Shown here: positions 1 through 12,632 of the stretch, in pieces
Numbering within the stretch: position 1 is the first letter of the stretch
Layout: every line of letters starts with the position of its first letter
From: Vitrella brassicaformis
Taxonomy: Eukaryota > Sar > Vitrellaceae
Assembly (NCBI GenBank): GCA_001179505.1
Contig: CDMY01000362.1
Location: 36,818-100,817, forward strand
Length of the DNA stretch: 64,000 nt
Reading direction: 5' to 3'
Position numbers and translations under genes: made by a program
The notes under the pieces: generated by a model
What the model was told of the DNA's origin: nothing
Seen by the model: only the letters and a program-made list of their open reading frames with translations
The model's database searches: none

Positions 1-359
1 GTTCCAAGACCGTCAAACCATCCGTCCGCCAGCCAGGCGCCACCGTCTCTCTATTCACGTGCAGGCAGCAGGTGAGCCACCACCACCACATTCATTCGTT
101 CACGTGACGCCTCAGTGGATGCCTCAGTGAACACATGAGCGTGATAGCTCCCCGTCTGCCCACCATCCATCCATCCATGCATCCATCCATCCCCCGCCCC
201 GCCCCATGTGTCGAGCCGTCCATGCAGACATGCAGTATCTACCACATACATACCAGTGCCGCGCGACAGGGAAGCACTCGAGTGGGTCAGGCACCGACAC
301 CCATCCATCCACACATCAAAATCCCCCCACCCTGCCACCCAAATCTGTCTGTCCGCATC
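1..359. other. Window edge and 3' flank of the ankyrin gene; no gene seen
   Basis: I see no coherent coding exon here. The stretch holds a CATC-type tetranucleotide tract around 160-200 (repeated CCAT, interrupted once by a TGCATGC-like step) and a second short CCATC run near 300. It is the 3' side of the minus-strand ankyrin gene that ends at about 360. Confidence 0.6.
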
Positions 360-2142
360 TCACGTCAGCTGCAGCGATCTGAATGTCTCCCTGCCATCCC
401 GCTCCCTCTTGACCCACCCCACCGCCCCCCACACCACCGCAGGCACATCCTTGCTGAAGCCGTTGTCGATCTGCCCCACCAGCTCCCACTTGGCCGCCTC
501 GTCCAGGATGGCCCGCTGCACCACCTCACGCAACTCCATCTTGCGGCCGCCCACACCGCCCACCACAAATCACCGCAGCTGCGGCGCACGCACCACCTGG
601 CCGCCCACATCGGTCGTCCCGCCCACCACCTCCCTGTTGCTGCTGGGCTGGTACACTGCCGACTTGACGAAGTGCTCCGCCGCCGCACACACACGGCGGG
701 CCATGTCGCTGTGCCGCACCCCGATGGCCTCCTCTGTGATGGCCTCCTTGGCGGCGTCCATGTCGAAGAGGTATGACGCGATGCGCCAGCCGAAGATGGG
801 GGCCTCCTGCGGGCCGGCGGCCAGCCGGGGGGTCAGGAGGGCCGCGAGGGAGCGGTGGGGGGCGAGGGCGGCGTTGACGGCCGCCATGACGGCAGTGGGC
901 AGCTCGTTCAGCACTGTGGCGTACTCCGCCAGCACCAGCTGGCGCTGACGGCGGCCCTCCTCTGAGGCTGTGCGCATGCTGCTGATGTCGGCACCCGCCC
1001 GCAGCAGGCTGTGGATGATGCGCTTGTACTTATCACTCTCGGCGCGATACTCCTCCCCGGTGGCCTCGGACATGTCGGGGTGCTGCAGCTCTTGAAGTTG
1101 GGTGTGGTGATCGAGCCACCAGGCAGCTATGGCGAGGGGCGTCTCGCCGATGCCGAAGCAGTCCCGTCTGTCGATCTGGTCAGCGGGCAGCTTGCGGCAG
1201 AGGTAGTCGGCCACGTAGGGAGAGCCATAATATGCCGCGTCGTACAGTGGCGTCCGCCCACCGAGGCTCTCTGCCATGATGTCGGCCCCGTTCGCTGTGA
1301 CGAGGTCCAGATAGCTGTCGACGAAGGACGGGGGGAAGTGGCCCTGTGCCCGCTCGGCTGCCCGATGCACCAGGTTGATGCCGTTGAAGCGTCGCTGGGT
1401 GGCGAGGGTGGGGTGTCGTGCGATGAGTCGCTGATGCCTCGACGTGAGCCGCTGCAGATCCTCGAGGGGAGGCGGACGCAGGGGGAGGGACAGCTTCATC
1501 ATCATGTGTGCGCCTTCGTCTGGTACGCACAGCCCCACACGACACACACAGTGAAGGAATGTGTGTGCGGATCACATTCTTTCGCGTCTGTCTGTCTGTC
1601 TGGAAACACTGCTGACGCTCGTCGGATGGGGCGGTTGGTGCTGTCAATGAGTGCTTTACCGATTCGGATTCGCTATCAGCTGCCGCCTGTAGACCTCCCT
1701 CCTCCTCGGCCATCTCGCCGTCTTCCTCCTCGGTCATCTCGCTGTCTTCCTCCTCGGCCATCTCGCCGTCCTCCTCCTCGGTCATCTCGCCGTCTTCCTC
1801 CTCACACAACAAATCTGAAACGAAGACATTCCAACACATTCGTCAACAACGCAAAAGTGAGTGTGCTACTGGTGTGTTGGTCAGTCTGTGTGGCGTGCTG
1901 TCGACTCACCACTGTCAGCGTTATTGTCGTCTTGCCCGTCTGCCTCCCCGCCGCCGTTGTTATCCTTCTCAACCACATCGTCTGCACACGCAGTCGAAGA
2001 CACACATGCACGTGTGGCACTGATGCTGTGCGTTTGATGTGTCACATTCATCTGTATGTGGCGTACCTGCGTCGCCACCGCCATCGCCATCGTCCGCCAT
2101 GGCAGCGGAGGCCATGTGGGCGGCGTCGTCACCTCCAGACAT
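360..2142 (-). CDS. Ankyrin-repeat protein, four or five exons
   Basis: The ATG is at 2142. Exon 1 (to about 2067) encodes MSGGDDAAHMASAAMADDGD. Exon 2 (about 1963-1911) is Asp/Gly/Asn-rich. Exon 3 (about 1812-1617) holds five near-identical acidic repeats of the EEEDGEMT type. The long last part (from about 1527) holds ankyrin-like units, for example GGRTPLYDAAYYGSPYVADY and GETPLAIAAWW, with LRAGADIS between them. Ankyrin repeats mediate protein-protein contacts; no partner is visible. A TGA (572-570) interrupts an otherwise coding-like frame that continues as MELREVVQRAILDEAAKWEL to a stop at 362-360. A 57-nt GT-AG intron (596-540) with its length divisible by three would remove the TGA, so I extend the gene to 360. 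If that intron is not used, the protein ends at 570. The acidic N-terminus and the ankyrin region may be separately evolving parts. Function is unknown beyond a likely scaffold role. Confidence 0.7.
540..596 (-). other. Candidate 57-nt in-frame intron around a TGA codon
   Basis: Read on the minus strand, CAG|GTGGTG at 597/596 is a good donor and GCAAG|ATG at 541-539 an acceptable acceptor. The interval is G/T-rich, as are other introns in the window. Removing it keeps the frame and deletes the TGA at 572-570. Confidence 0.45.
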
Positions 2143-2556
2143 TACTAACTCAAGCAGACGCCAACAGCTGCACCGACCACATACAGAGAGGCGACAAGAG
2201 GTAGGCAGACACCTGGTGCATGTCTTGTGTCGTGTGTGTGCTCGCCCACCTAGCTATGAGCTCAAACAAGCCACCCGGTCAACAAGGCCGACCTGCGCAA
2301 CACCACGCCGACACGATCTCAACACGATGGCATGGCGAACCAATCGCATGTGCGGGTACCGTCGGACGAGAGCACAGCAGAACTGCTAAGCGTCGCGGTG
2401 ATTAACTCCCCAGAAGGCCTCGGCAGCAACGGAGGACCGACAGCGATATTCCCCCAGGACCGACAGCGACATTCCTTCCTCTCTTCCGAGCAGTTTCACG
2501 CAACGCCCTAGGGAATTGCGAGCTCAATTTCTCCCACGTCAGAGAGGAACGAAACG
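2143..2556. promoter_or_regulatory. Divergent promoter region, with a tandem 20-bp element
   Basis: This 414-bp spacer separates the ankyrin ATG (2142, minus) from the ATG at 2557 (plus). It holds a near-perfect direct repeat of a 20-bp element beginning AGGACCGACAGCGA at 2433-2452 and again at 2456-2475, differing at one base. No TATA box is obvious. The regulatory role is inferred only from position. Confidence 0.45.
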
Positions 2557-5083
2557 ATGAAAGAAGACAATAAGAAAGAAGACAATACCGTCCGACGAGC
2601 TATGCACGAGATGCCAATGGCGAGTGTTCTTCCCGTTGCCCTGCGGTTGACTGTTTTCCTCTGCTTCCTCACCCTGTCGAGTCACGGCAGCCTCCAGACC
2701 CTCCCCTACTCCGCTGATGCCGTCGTGCGGTCCTTGGGCGACTCTCTTGTGCTCCCTGTCGACGCGCTGGAGCAGGACTCGCGCAGCGCGTGTTCGTCGC
2801 TCGATGGGCCTTTCTGCGTCGGTCTGCTTGGGACGAGAGGAAGCATGGACGTGCTTGCCGGCACTCCCGTCTTTGGCGAGGGCATCAACGGTCTCAAGGG
2901 GTGGAACGACGTCGGCAAAGGGATGGAGTTCGAGGACGCGACTGCCGAGTCGAGCTTCGCGGCAGTTCGCTTCAACGCCTGGAAGAGAAACCTGACGTCT
3001 GCCGATGAAGAGGCGCCGCCTGAGGACCTCTCACAGTCATCTGTCTATGCCATCTCGATCGGCCGCACTATGGATGACGTCGAGCAGCGGCTGACGACGC
3101 CCACGCCCCTCACCGACACGACGCCTCCCACCCAATCCATCGGCCGCCCTCTGTCGGGATTGCTGTCGTTCGAGTCCCTCTCCCCCGTCTACCGATACCT
3201 TCCCGTGTCGTTCTCGCGCGGCCTGCCCCCCAAAGTGCTCGCCACATGGTCATCAGGGTGGCATCTGACGGGCTCTCGGCCGCAGGAGCCGCCCGCCGTC
3301 CCGCTGCCGTTGAGTGGGAGGACTGGTGTGGTTTTCGGGCAGCAGAGCGCGCCTGTGGACACGGTGCGCTTCAGCCGGGCAGTGGTAGTGTCGGGGCTGC
3401 TCATGGTTAAACCTGACCCAATGCGGAACTCTGGCTGGGTGCGTGTGGAGGGGCTGAGTGGCAATGAGACCATGTGGACGATAGAGATGGACCTCAAGGC
3501 CTTCCCCACACGCTATGAGAACCTTCTGGCCGTCGACCCTAAGCTCTTCCCGCTCACTGATTCGCCCTATCGGCGCGTCACAGAGCTGCGGTTCAGCGCC
3601 TCGTCGCCATTCGCCGCTCAGGGCGTGGTGCTGGGTGGTCTGCTCGTGCACGCGCGGCACCCTGACGACGTGGGGGGCTATGATGCGTCCTATCCCGACC
3701 TGTCTGTGGACTCTCTTGACTATGTCATTGATGGGGAGCCGGCCGGTGAGGCGCCCCCCTCACCAGTCCACGGGAGGGGGGGGGAGGCTCTGGCGTCGAC
3801 AGTGTACCCCGACAGCTTTCGCGTGACCCTCCTGCGAGTCCACTATGACCGCGACAAGGCCGGCGGCCTGGTGCTCAAGCCCGAGCCGACTGACGACCTC
3901 CGTTCCTCCCCCCTGCCCTCCCCCGCCCCCTCATTAGTGCCGGCCATCAGCCACGTGCAGACACAGTCGCTGGATGTGCCCATCGAGGCGCCCGTCATGT
4001 CGGTCATGGATGCGTCGACACTAGGCCTGCGCGTCAGGGGGCGGACCACCGGACAGACGGCCTTCTCGCGATGGCAGGGTGCCGAGGTCGAGGCGGATGG
4101 GCTGGGCGGGCTGCTGGACGGGAAGGTTGCGACCTCGGGACCGATCCAGGCGCTGCTCGACCAGCTCAAGGCGACAATGAGCGGTTTGTTTGGCACTGAG
4201 GGCGGGCAGGCTGGCGGTCCCATTGAGATGGTCGTGTCGGTGGTCGATACTGGCGATGGCGAGAGCACCGTATCGGTCCAGACGCTGGGCGGACACCCGG
4301 TGAGCAACCAGACCAGCCAGACGCAGAATGATCCATATGTGATGACGTGTGTTCCTTCTTTTTCTTTGTGCGTGTGTGTATGACTGTCAGCTTGACGAGT
4401 CGACTCGTGAGATGGCTGAGTCGCTGGCCAAGATGATGACACCGCAGCTCACGGCTAACAAGGACAAACTCACCAAGCGGAAGAAGCCCGCCACCGCCGG
4501 CGAGGAGCCCCCACACCCATCACAGCATGAAGACGCATATCACGACCAGCAGCCGTCGGCACCATCATTAGAAGACAGCGACGCATCCACTCTCTCGGAT
4601 CCATCACAGCCAGAGGCCGACTCATCAAACGTCTACCGGTGGAGCAAGAAACATCAACACACAGACGAGGAGGACGACACAGCGGCAGAGGAGGAGGATG
4701 AAGATATCGGTGAGGATGACGAGTCGATGCCGCTGCCCAAGAAGGGTCGGCGGGCGCTGGACGGCGGCAAGGGGTGGATAGAGTGGGACGTGCTGCCCAT
4801 GGGCGAGATTCAGATGCCCGCAGAGGGATTCGACATGGCCATGCTGCAGCAGGAACTCGAAAAACAACTCGGCAGCTTCGTTCAGGGTGAGTCAGACACA
4901 CAGACACAGACACGCACGCCGAAAAGAGCCTGTATCGCCATGCAGCTCATTGCGGGTGTGTTGTGCGTCATGTGTCGATCAGAGGTGCTGAAAGGCACTC
5001 AGGCGGCCAACGGTGACAACACCTCATCCGACAACGACCAGAACGAACAACGGCGGCAGCAGAACAGCGGCGCACACGCATAG
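2557..5083 (+). CDS. Signal-anchored or secreted protein of unknown function, three exons
   Basis: Exon 1 runs 2557-4340 (donor TAT|GTGATG), exon 2 from 4392 to about 4888 (CAG|GTGAGT), exon 3 from about 4982 to the TAG at 5081-5083. The N-terminus carries a hydrophobic stretch at residues 28-45 (VALRLTVFLCFLTLSSHGS) that fits a signal peptide or anchor after a charged leader. The next 500 residues are a mixed alpha/beta-type sequence with Pro-rich stretches and few Cys, with sites such as NETMW that could be N-glycosylated. The C-terminal third turns acidic and low-complexity (HTDEEDDTAAEEEDEDIGED) and is probably disordered. I recognise no family. The codon phases agree across both introns, which supports a single gene. 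It is head to head with the ankyrin gene. Confidence 0.75.
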
Positions 5084-6317
5084 ACCCCCCCTCCCCGGCC
5101 TCCCACCAGCAGCAGCAGCAACAGCGGTCTGGATGCATGGCATGGACCCCTCTTCTGTCCGTCCGTCAGTGCTGCGGTGTCCCTCCTTCCCCCTCCCCAT
5201 CTGTGTGCTGGCGGGGCGGGCTCCTCAATCGAGGGCCTGCTGAGCTCAGCGGTGCGGCTGGGTGTGTGGTGTGGGAGGCGGGGGCAGCCACAGCCGATGC
5301 GACTGAGAGCCAGACGATTGATGGATGCGTCTTGTCAGCCGTGTTTTTTGGTGCGTGCGTGCGTGCGGCGAGGAGGGTCCAGGCGTGTGTGAAGCAGGCG
5401 ACATGTGATATCTTTTTCCCTGTGGGGTGGTTGTGCGTGGGCGTGCATTGTACAGGCAGTCAGGCAGACACGCCCACGCACGCACGCACAGACAGATTGA
5501 TTGATGCGGGCCTTTATTTCCTCATTCTCTTTCTTGCTGGAAGGCTGCATGAGTCATCGATCCGTGTACAGACAGACAGACAGACATAGCGGTGCCGATT
5601 TTTGCCCCTGTTGAGGTATCTTTTTCTCCCCCTCTCGGAGCACAGACAGCATGGCACGAGTGCAGGTGGGTGTAGAATACCGACCGAGAGGGCCGCGGAC
5701 GGACTCTCCTCTGTTTGATGTGTGAATCTGGCTGGGTGGCTGTGTGGCGGGCAGGCTGCCGTATAGGCAATGCATGCGGACGCATGCACCAAGGAGGGCT
5801 GGGAGGGAGAGTCAATTAACGTAACGGCAGCCTGGATTGCTGGGGTGGTGGGCTGGTGGTGTGGTGTGGCGGGGGTATGGGTATTTGTCCGAAGGTGTGC
5901 ATGTGATGTGCCTCCATCGACACGTGTGTGTGTGTGTGTGTGTGTTTGTTTGTGGACATGGATGACATGAGAGACCCCACTCCTGCTGCCACGCACGTCT
6001 TGTCTCGATGAATGCTATTCGTGGCTTGATGAAACACTATTCATCACTCATTCCTTGACTTCATTCCTTGCAAACTCCGTTTACAGACAGAGCAGAAACC
6101 CTGCTTCTGCCCTCATGAACGGGGGCGTAGACACAGTTTGTTTGCGGAAGGACACCGAACCCCTCACACGCGAAACTGCCGCCAGGTGAGCCATATGCAT
6201 CACGAAACGCCACAAAAGGACCTTCGTGTTTCCATCGCCCCTGGTCGCTTGTGGCTGCCGTGCTGTGTTTCTGGTGGTCAGGTGATGGTTCGTTGAGAGG
6301 AGGTGTAGCGCATCCCT
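5084..6317. repeat. Spacer with many simple repeats; no gene
   Basis: No exon-like frame is supported. Tandem tracts include (GTGC)n near 5350-5368, (ACGC)n near 5473-5490, (AGAC)n at 5568-5587 and (GT)n at 5925-5950. A TGCATGC motif lies at 5771-5777. The open frames here read repeat-derived Cys/Val or Thr/His strings and are not credible proteins. Confidence 0.6.
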
Positions 6318-9300
6318 GTGATGGAGCCCGGCGGATTCCGAGATGACTCGTCCGTGGGGCTGTCGTCACACAACGCACTCAACACACAACACAATGCTCC
6401 GATGCGTAAGCAAGAACGACCAACACGCACAACGATGGAGCGCAATGAACGGATGAACGGATGGAGAAATGGATCATCCAAACAACTCTGGCTCTTGTGT
6501 GTTGTGTCAGCACGCCTTCCAGCATTCCCCATTCCCAGAGTCCCTCTCGCATCACCCGTGTATGGCCGCCCTCCCCGCCCTCCCCCTCACCTGCCCCACC
6601 TGCACCCCGGCATCCCCTCGCACGTCCCCGGCGTCCCTCCCTCCGCTGCGCGCATCCGTCCACATCCGATCTACGCCAATCCCATGGCCTCGAGTGCGCA
6701 ACTCGGCTTCACAGCCAACCGCCCCCCCTTCTTGCCGCCGCAGAGTCTCGGCGTGCACGGGTCGAGTGTGATGGCAGCAGGTCCGTTGTTGCGGCCGACG
6801 GGAAGTGGCGGCAGGGGGGAGTCTGTCCGACACGGGAGTGATGTAGGTGACGAGGTGGCGGTGGAGGGGAGTGTGCAGGAGGTGGTAGAGTCTCTCAGGA
6901 CACACATAGAACAGGTGAGATGACCGCATCACCGACTCACCACCACAGACATCGCATGTGGTCTTTCTCCCGTCCTGCAGATTGGTTGGGCTGGGCGAGT
7001 TCTGCGGGATGAGCACTCGCGAGCTCTCAAGCCGGATTGCGAAATGCCCATTCAGACACACAACAATGAAGACGCTGGCCAGGTGCATACACTCAAAGCA
7101 GCACAGGTCACACACAGCTGCACACATACATCCTTTCCTCTCCATAACCTTTCTGTGTCCAGGAGGATGCCGGCGGTTCTGCAGTGGAGCGTCTCCGTCA
7201 GGCGGCCGAGAAGGTGGAGGCTGCAGAGGCGTCGCTGTTGAGTGCGGCCAACACCCTCCTGCCTATGACCCAGATCCCTGCATCAGCATCAGCACTGGTA
7301 TGCGCCTGAGCATTGGGAGAGGCCACCAGACCTCTGACATGACCTCACCGATCGGTGTTGTGTGTTGTGCCAGCATGACCGACCACCGTCGTATCGTCTG
7401 GTCAAACTCAGCGACAGACAGCCACCGCCCGAGCCACCGGTGCGCACACACCACTGCACACATAACTCCACGCAGCGAATCCCACTCGTTCACCTGTCCC
7501 TTCTCTGCATGTGTGGGTGTATCTGTGCAGGCGGCAGATCGTGTGTACGGCAACGTGGACGCCAGCGGCCACCTGCTGACCATGCACTCGTTCTGGCAGC
7601 TCGCCAAGGCCGCCGCCCCCCACTTCGACCGCATAGTCTTCGACTACAGATGCCGCGACGAGTGGGAGGCGGTGCCCCCCTCCGCGGCATTCGAGATCGG
7701 CAAGCGTGCCGTGAACCTCAAGACCGTGGTAGTGCGGCACCCCTTCCACTCCCCTCACTGGTGGATCGGCGGCTGGTCGTCGTTCATCGAGGGGCACTCG
7801 CGCGGCGTGGAGGAGAGGAGGAAGACCGGGTGGCAGGGTGGGGGGATCGAGGAACTCGTCTTTGTGACCATCCTCGCCCCGGACGCCAGCCTTCCCCAAA
7901 CGGCCCCCCACACACCTCCTTCGCCCATCACCCTCCTCCCATCCTTCAATTTCCCGGCACTCAAGTCCATCGAGGGCGCCGACCAGGACCACCGTCACCT
8001 GTTCGACAGTCGGCGGTGGCGCATGCCGGCTCTCGAGCGGTTCGAGGGGGGGGCGATGTCCTTTGGGGCGTTCTGCGGCACGTCCGATCGGCTGCAGTCC
8101 TTAGATGTTGGCGCCACTGTCGTTGGCAACGTAGCTGGTGTGATCGAGGGATTCCCAGGGGAGGGGTCGTCCAAGCTCGAGCGTCTGCAGCAGATACGTG
8201 GCCTCGTCTTGGTGGGCCGGGACGCGGACTCAGAAAACATCGACAGACTTCGAGTGAGGCGCAAAGAGCACACAGAGAGATATCCGAGACATCAGGTCGT
8301 TGTCTGTGTCTTAATCGTGTCTTCTATAGGACGCGCTCAAGTCGCGGGGCTGCTCGAAGGTGCAGCATCTTGGCGTCATTTGCCGATCGGGCATCAACTT
8401 CAAGATCACCCTGCCCACCCTCCGGGCCATCGAAGGATTCCTCCCTGCGGCAGTCCCCCGATCCGGCCTTCCCACGGGGGCCGAGCTGTCGGTCAGCTTT
8501 AAGACCCGGCCCAGCCTCAGCTTCGACATGTCGCTGCTGCATCGCATCCCCGCCCCCTCCCCCCTGATGAAGGACATGCTGCGGCAGCTCGCCTCGCCCG
8601 CCCTCCAAGTCATGTGGGCGCCGGACGTGAGCTTCATCGAGCACCCGACCAGCCTCTCATGCGAGAAGGCCTTCATAGAGAGCATCCGATTCAACAGCGC
8701 CTTTCAGCTGACCATCCTCCAGAGCGGCCCCACCCTCCCTGCCGGCCACCCCTCCACCCCTGACCCGCACGCACCCTCATCATATGTGTGGTCTGTCATC
8801 GACTACATCGCCCCATCGGCATTCCCGAATGCACTCAGCTACCTGACTGTAGCCGGTCCGTTCGGCTGTGCGGCGGCCACCCGGCTGCTGACGGCGGGCA
8901 AGGTCTGCATGACGGCAGAGTCTCGCGTGTGGGCGTATGACGTGCAGGGGTCGGAGGCCCTTGACCTGATGAGGGCGATGGGCAGCGGGACAGCGCCCGG
9001 GGTGGTGCAGATAAAGGGCGTGGCGGGGGGGAATGTGGGCGGGCTGGATGAGTGGGCGCGGGCGAGCGCTCAAGATGAGCTGCCCAAGACCGATTACCTT
9101 CACATCATCCTTGACGACCGTAAGCAAACGAGACAGATGCAACTCGTCCATCCAGAAATGCATTACAATGTCTCTGTCCCCTTCTGTGTGTACACGGCTC
9201 AGAGTTAGCCGACGGCATAGCGTGGGAGCAGTTGGATACGATGCTGGAGCAGATTGTGCAGCCGACGAAGTGGCTAGTCCTCACGCTCCGCATGCGAGAC

Positions 9301-9501
9301 GAAGAGGAGTTCCTGGCCGCCGTCAAGAAGATGACAGCCACGTTTCTGGCTGCCGACGTATGGACAGTCGACCCCTCCTCGCGGGCCCTCCGCATCTCTC
9401 GCGACCGGACGTACGGGTGGAGGGAGGAGGATTCCATGCTCACATGGATGTGCGGATATCTTTGGGTGTCTGTCTGTCTGTCTATCGTGGCCGTCAGGTA
9501 G
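6318..9501 (+). CDS. Hypothetical protein with weak leucine-rich-repeat-like segments, seven or eight exons
   Basis: Supported exons are about 6541-6914, 6981-7081, 7163-7300, 7375-7441, 7531-8251, 8330-9119 and 9192-9501, with acceptors such as CTGCAG, GTCCAG, TGTGCAG and CTATAG. The first exon and the start (6318 or later) are uncertain. The N-terminal part is Pro/Arg-rich. A short helical segment (VERLRQAAEKVEAAEASLLS) looks like coiled coil. The main body has repeated units of the form FPALKSIEGADQDHRHL...WRMPALERFEGG and DRLQSLDVGATVVGN, reminiscent of leucine-rich-repeat proteins but too divergent to assign. No catalytic motif, signal peptide or membrane segment was seen. The last exon ends in repeat-like VSVCLSIVAVR, so the true stop may differ. 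Confidence 0.6.
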
Positions 9502-10542
9502 CTGCTGCTGTTGGCGCGCACACGAGTGCATCATCTATTCATCGATGTCTGTCTGTGGGTGGGTGTGGTTACGTATGAGAAAGACTCAGGGGTAGAAGGG
9601 GTGTAGATTTGCCCAATGTATGTCTGTCTGTGTGTATGTGTGTGGTGCGTGCGGACGGTGCGAAAGTCAACCCTTCATACGTGTCCACGGTCGTCATCTC
9701 ACGGTGTCCACCGAAGCCTCGCAGCTATCACCACACAGTCCTCTGCCACGTCCCGTCCATACAACATGCACCCTTGTAGCCACACCTCCCGCACGCACAC
9801 AAACCCATCCGTCCAGTCCTGGTCATATTCAGTCCGTCCACACGTGCGCCCTCCGTCTGTACACTTGCACACGCTAACACGCACACACACACACACACAC
9901 ACACGGGGCGCCTGAACGCTCGCCAAAACCTGACTTGGGCTACGTACGTTGGCTACCTGTCAACAAGACAAGACGAGAAGCAACAGCGAATGGGTAACGT
10001 ACGACTGACAAGGGAAAAACACCGTGACGCGATAAACAAATGGAGGAAGAGATGCGAAAAAGACGGGGGAAAAACCTGTAGCTAGGCTGTGTCGTGGCCG
10101 AAAAATGAGACCCACACCCCTCTCTTGGTGTGCACACACAGAATTGTTGGTTGGTTCGAATGAGGCCAAAAAGGACCCAAGACACTCGCTCAACGCTCGG
10201 CACTCGGCACTCGGCAAAAACACGCGCCGCTCCAACGGTCTATCTATTTATCTAGCCATCACCCCTTCATGACGCCCCTCACACCCTGCCTCTCTGCGCT
10301 GCTCTCCTCATGGCTGTGGGTGTCGGTGTGGTTGGTGTCCTTCTTTCTGGGTGGTGTGACGGGGCAGTCCAGGAGGTGTGGGTGTGGGGGCGCCAGGAGC
10401 GAGTTGAGCACTCGCACAAACGGCGCTCGCAGCACCGATGAACGCGAGAAACCCACTCGCGGCGGTGTGGACTCACACCTACACGAACCACCACACGAGA
10501 CAGTGTGCCGTGGGTGTCTCGCGGTGTGTGTGCATGTTGTCC
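9502..10542. other. Intergenic, microsatellite-rich; no gene seen
   Basis: This is the convergent spacer between a plus gene ending near 9501 and a minus gene ending at 10543. It contains a TGTC/TGTG-rich stretch near 9545-9650 and a clean (CA)n tract at about 9880-9904. I see no exon with a supported frame and no RNA gene. Confidence 0.55.
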
Positions 10543-12389
10543 CTAACTGACTGACCATTCCCGGAAGTCATCGAAAGATATGGACCGCTCGTCTTTGTCT
10601 CCCTGCCCCTCCCCGTTGGCCGTCACCATATCGTGGGCAGGGTCGTGCTGCAGCGAAGACAGGTGCTGCTGCTGCTGCTGGTGCTGGTGCTGCTGTGCGA
10701 TGATGCCGATGATGGGAGTGGGGTATGACGGCACGGGGGGCCGCTGGTCGGGCGGGGTCAGCTGCTGCTGGTGGTGATTTGACGAGAGGCGCGAGAAACA
10801 CTCGGTGGCCGACTCACGGGAGAGCTGGATCACCTGAAGGAAGGCAGCAGGGCATGGGGGATGCACGCAGAGGCACATACATAGATGTGTGTGCGTGGTG
10901 CGGTGCATCCAAGCGTACCGATTGCGGCTGCACGCCTGCCTTCTTGAGGTCAAGAACCACAGCGGGGGTCAGCATGACTGGGGCGAGGCGGCAAGACACC
11001 ACACATCCAGACGTCAGTCGGTGCCCATATCGTAGCTGTGGTTACCTGCTTACCTCTGTATATGGTAGACAGCAGGTCGACCATCTCGTCGTATGTGATG
11101 TGACCGTCGCCATCGACGTCAAACAACTCAAACAAACCTGCACACACAAATGATACGATAGACACCAATCAGACGCCCCTCCCCTCGTGCAGTGCGCTGA
11201 GACCTCTGAGTCTCTGCTCCTTGTCGCCCTCGCAGAACTGTGCGAGGCCGCACACCAACTCCAACACGTCAACCACACCATTGCGCTTCTGATCCAACAC
11301 GCTGAACAACTCTGCACACACACCAATACACCAATACACACACGATGGATGGATTTGTGTCTGTCTGTGCATCCTCTGAGGCAGGTACCCTTGATGTGTT
11401 GGTTGTCTATGTGGAGGTTGGCCTCGTCCGCCACTCGCTGGAGGGCCGTCTCGAAGCCCTCCCGATACACCATCCCGTGCTCGATCTCGCGACGCACCGA
11501 ACGCAACACTGACAAACACAACGCACCCACATGAAGTTGATAAGGTATGGATGGCAGACAGAATCGTTCTCGCCTCTGTCCTGTGTGTGTGTCCTCACCC
11601 TTTTCGATGGGCAGGTGGTGCAGTTGTGTCTTTCGTCTGAGGTCGCAGAGGTCCACCTGCCCGTCCCGTGTGATGTGGTAAGCCTGCGCCCACCCCTTCC
11701 CCGCCGACTCCTCGTCATGGACAGAGTGCCCGTGGTGCATCGACGATCGACGACCCGTCTTGGGCCGATCCACACGCCTGCAGGCCATCCGCCAATGAAA
11801 CGGACACACGACACAGACAGACCAGTCAAGTGCCTCTCCTCTCCTGTGTGTACCTGGCGTTGAATTTGTTGGCCAGAGAGGACTTCATTCCCTCTTCTAA
11901 CGCACTCAGATCCAGGATCATGCCGCCGCGCTTCGGGGCATTGCTACCGCTGCTGGTGCTGGCGCTGGTTGATGAGTGAGAGGCCGACGTGTGTGAATGC
12001 CCATGCGCGTGTGATGCCGACTTGCGCCCGGTGTGCGGGTGGTCTGCTGCAGGGGAGGAGGGTGGAGGGAGGGGAGGCGGCTGGGTCTGCCGGTCGCCTT
12101 GCACCCTGCACAGCGCACCCACAGATATATCATTCCAACACACACATGGTGAAGACGCACCTCTCTCTGCCCATCTGCCTTACCGTGAGTTGTATGTGTC
12201 GACGAAGTCCCGATAAATCCCATCGAGTGACGCCGTCACCTCGTCCATGTCCACACCGCCGCCTCCCACACGCGCAGCGCCGCTAACGCGCCGCCACTGA
12301 CCACTGAAGGGCCATCTTAATTGGAACAGCGGCATGATGGCGCCTCGCCGAAACTGATGCAGGGCTCGCAGAGAAACGCGCGGTTCCAT
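10543..12389 (-). CDS. EF-hand calcium-binding protein with Gln/His-rich tail, eight exons
   Basis: Reading down from a start at 12389, 12335 or 12249 (all in frame), exons end near 12183, 11854, 11600, 11387, 11193, 11054, 10919 and the stop at 10543. Two EF-hands are clear. One is degenerate (ELFSVLDQKRNGVVDVLELV). The next is canonical (LFELFDVDGDGHITYDEMVD), with D-D-D at loop positions 1, 3 and 5 and Glu at position 12. A third possible loop (DKDERSISFDDFREW) closes the protein after a Gln/His/Pro-rich linker. The paired EF-hands behind a helical region (IEHGMVYREGFETALQRVAD) resemble calcineurin B/calaxin-type sensors, but the exact family is unknown. The likely role is calcium-dependent binding to a partner. 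It is head to head with the kinase-like gene (about 243 bp between start codons). Confidence 0.75.
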
Positions 12390-12632
12390 TGGAGGACAAT
12401 TCAGTTGCAATTCAGCAAACAGAAAGGCCAACGCTGCAGCTGCACGCTTCCTTTCGGATCTCGGTGAAGAGTAGACGCCGTTTCCTTCGGAAATACAGCT
12501 CTCTCACGTGCTTGCCCACACAGCAAAACCTAAGGCAGCTCCTCTCCACCTTTGCCTCCGCTGCACGCTCCAGCTCGCGCCCCTTTTTCGAAGCTCGCAT
12601 TTGCCAGAGAAGTAGAAGGAGAGACGATACCG

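Noticed and set aside
570-572. TGA as a recoded codon (selenocysteine, or Trp as in some plastid codes)
   Set aside because: Other nuclear genes here end at TGA, no selenoprotein context is seen, and a 57-nt in-frame intron explains it more simply.
5246-5996. Overlapping long open frames on both strands in the 5.2-6.0 kb spacer
   Set aside because: They read tandem microsatellites (Thr/His or Cys/Val strings), have no splice-consistent neighbours and no family motif.
9105-9521. Minus-strand frame overlapping the end of the LRR-like gene
   Set aside because: The plus-strand frame continues the preceding exons in phase; the minus frame has no exon context.
10130-10200. Possible tRNA B box (GGTTCGAAT) near 10153
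   Set aside because: No matching A box, acceptor stem or cloverleaf could be built around it.
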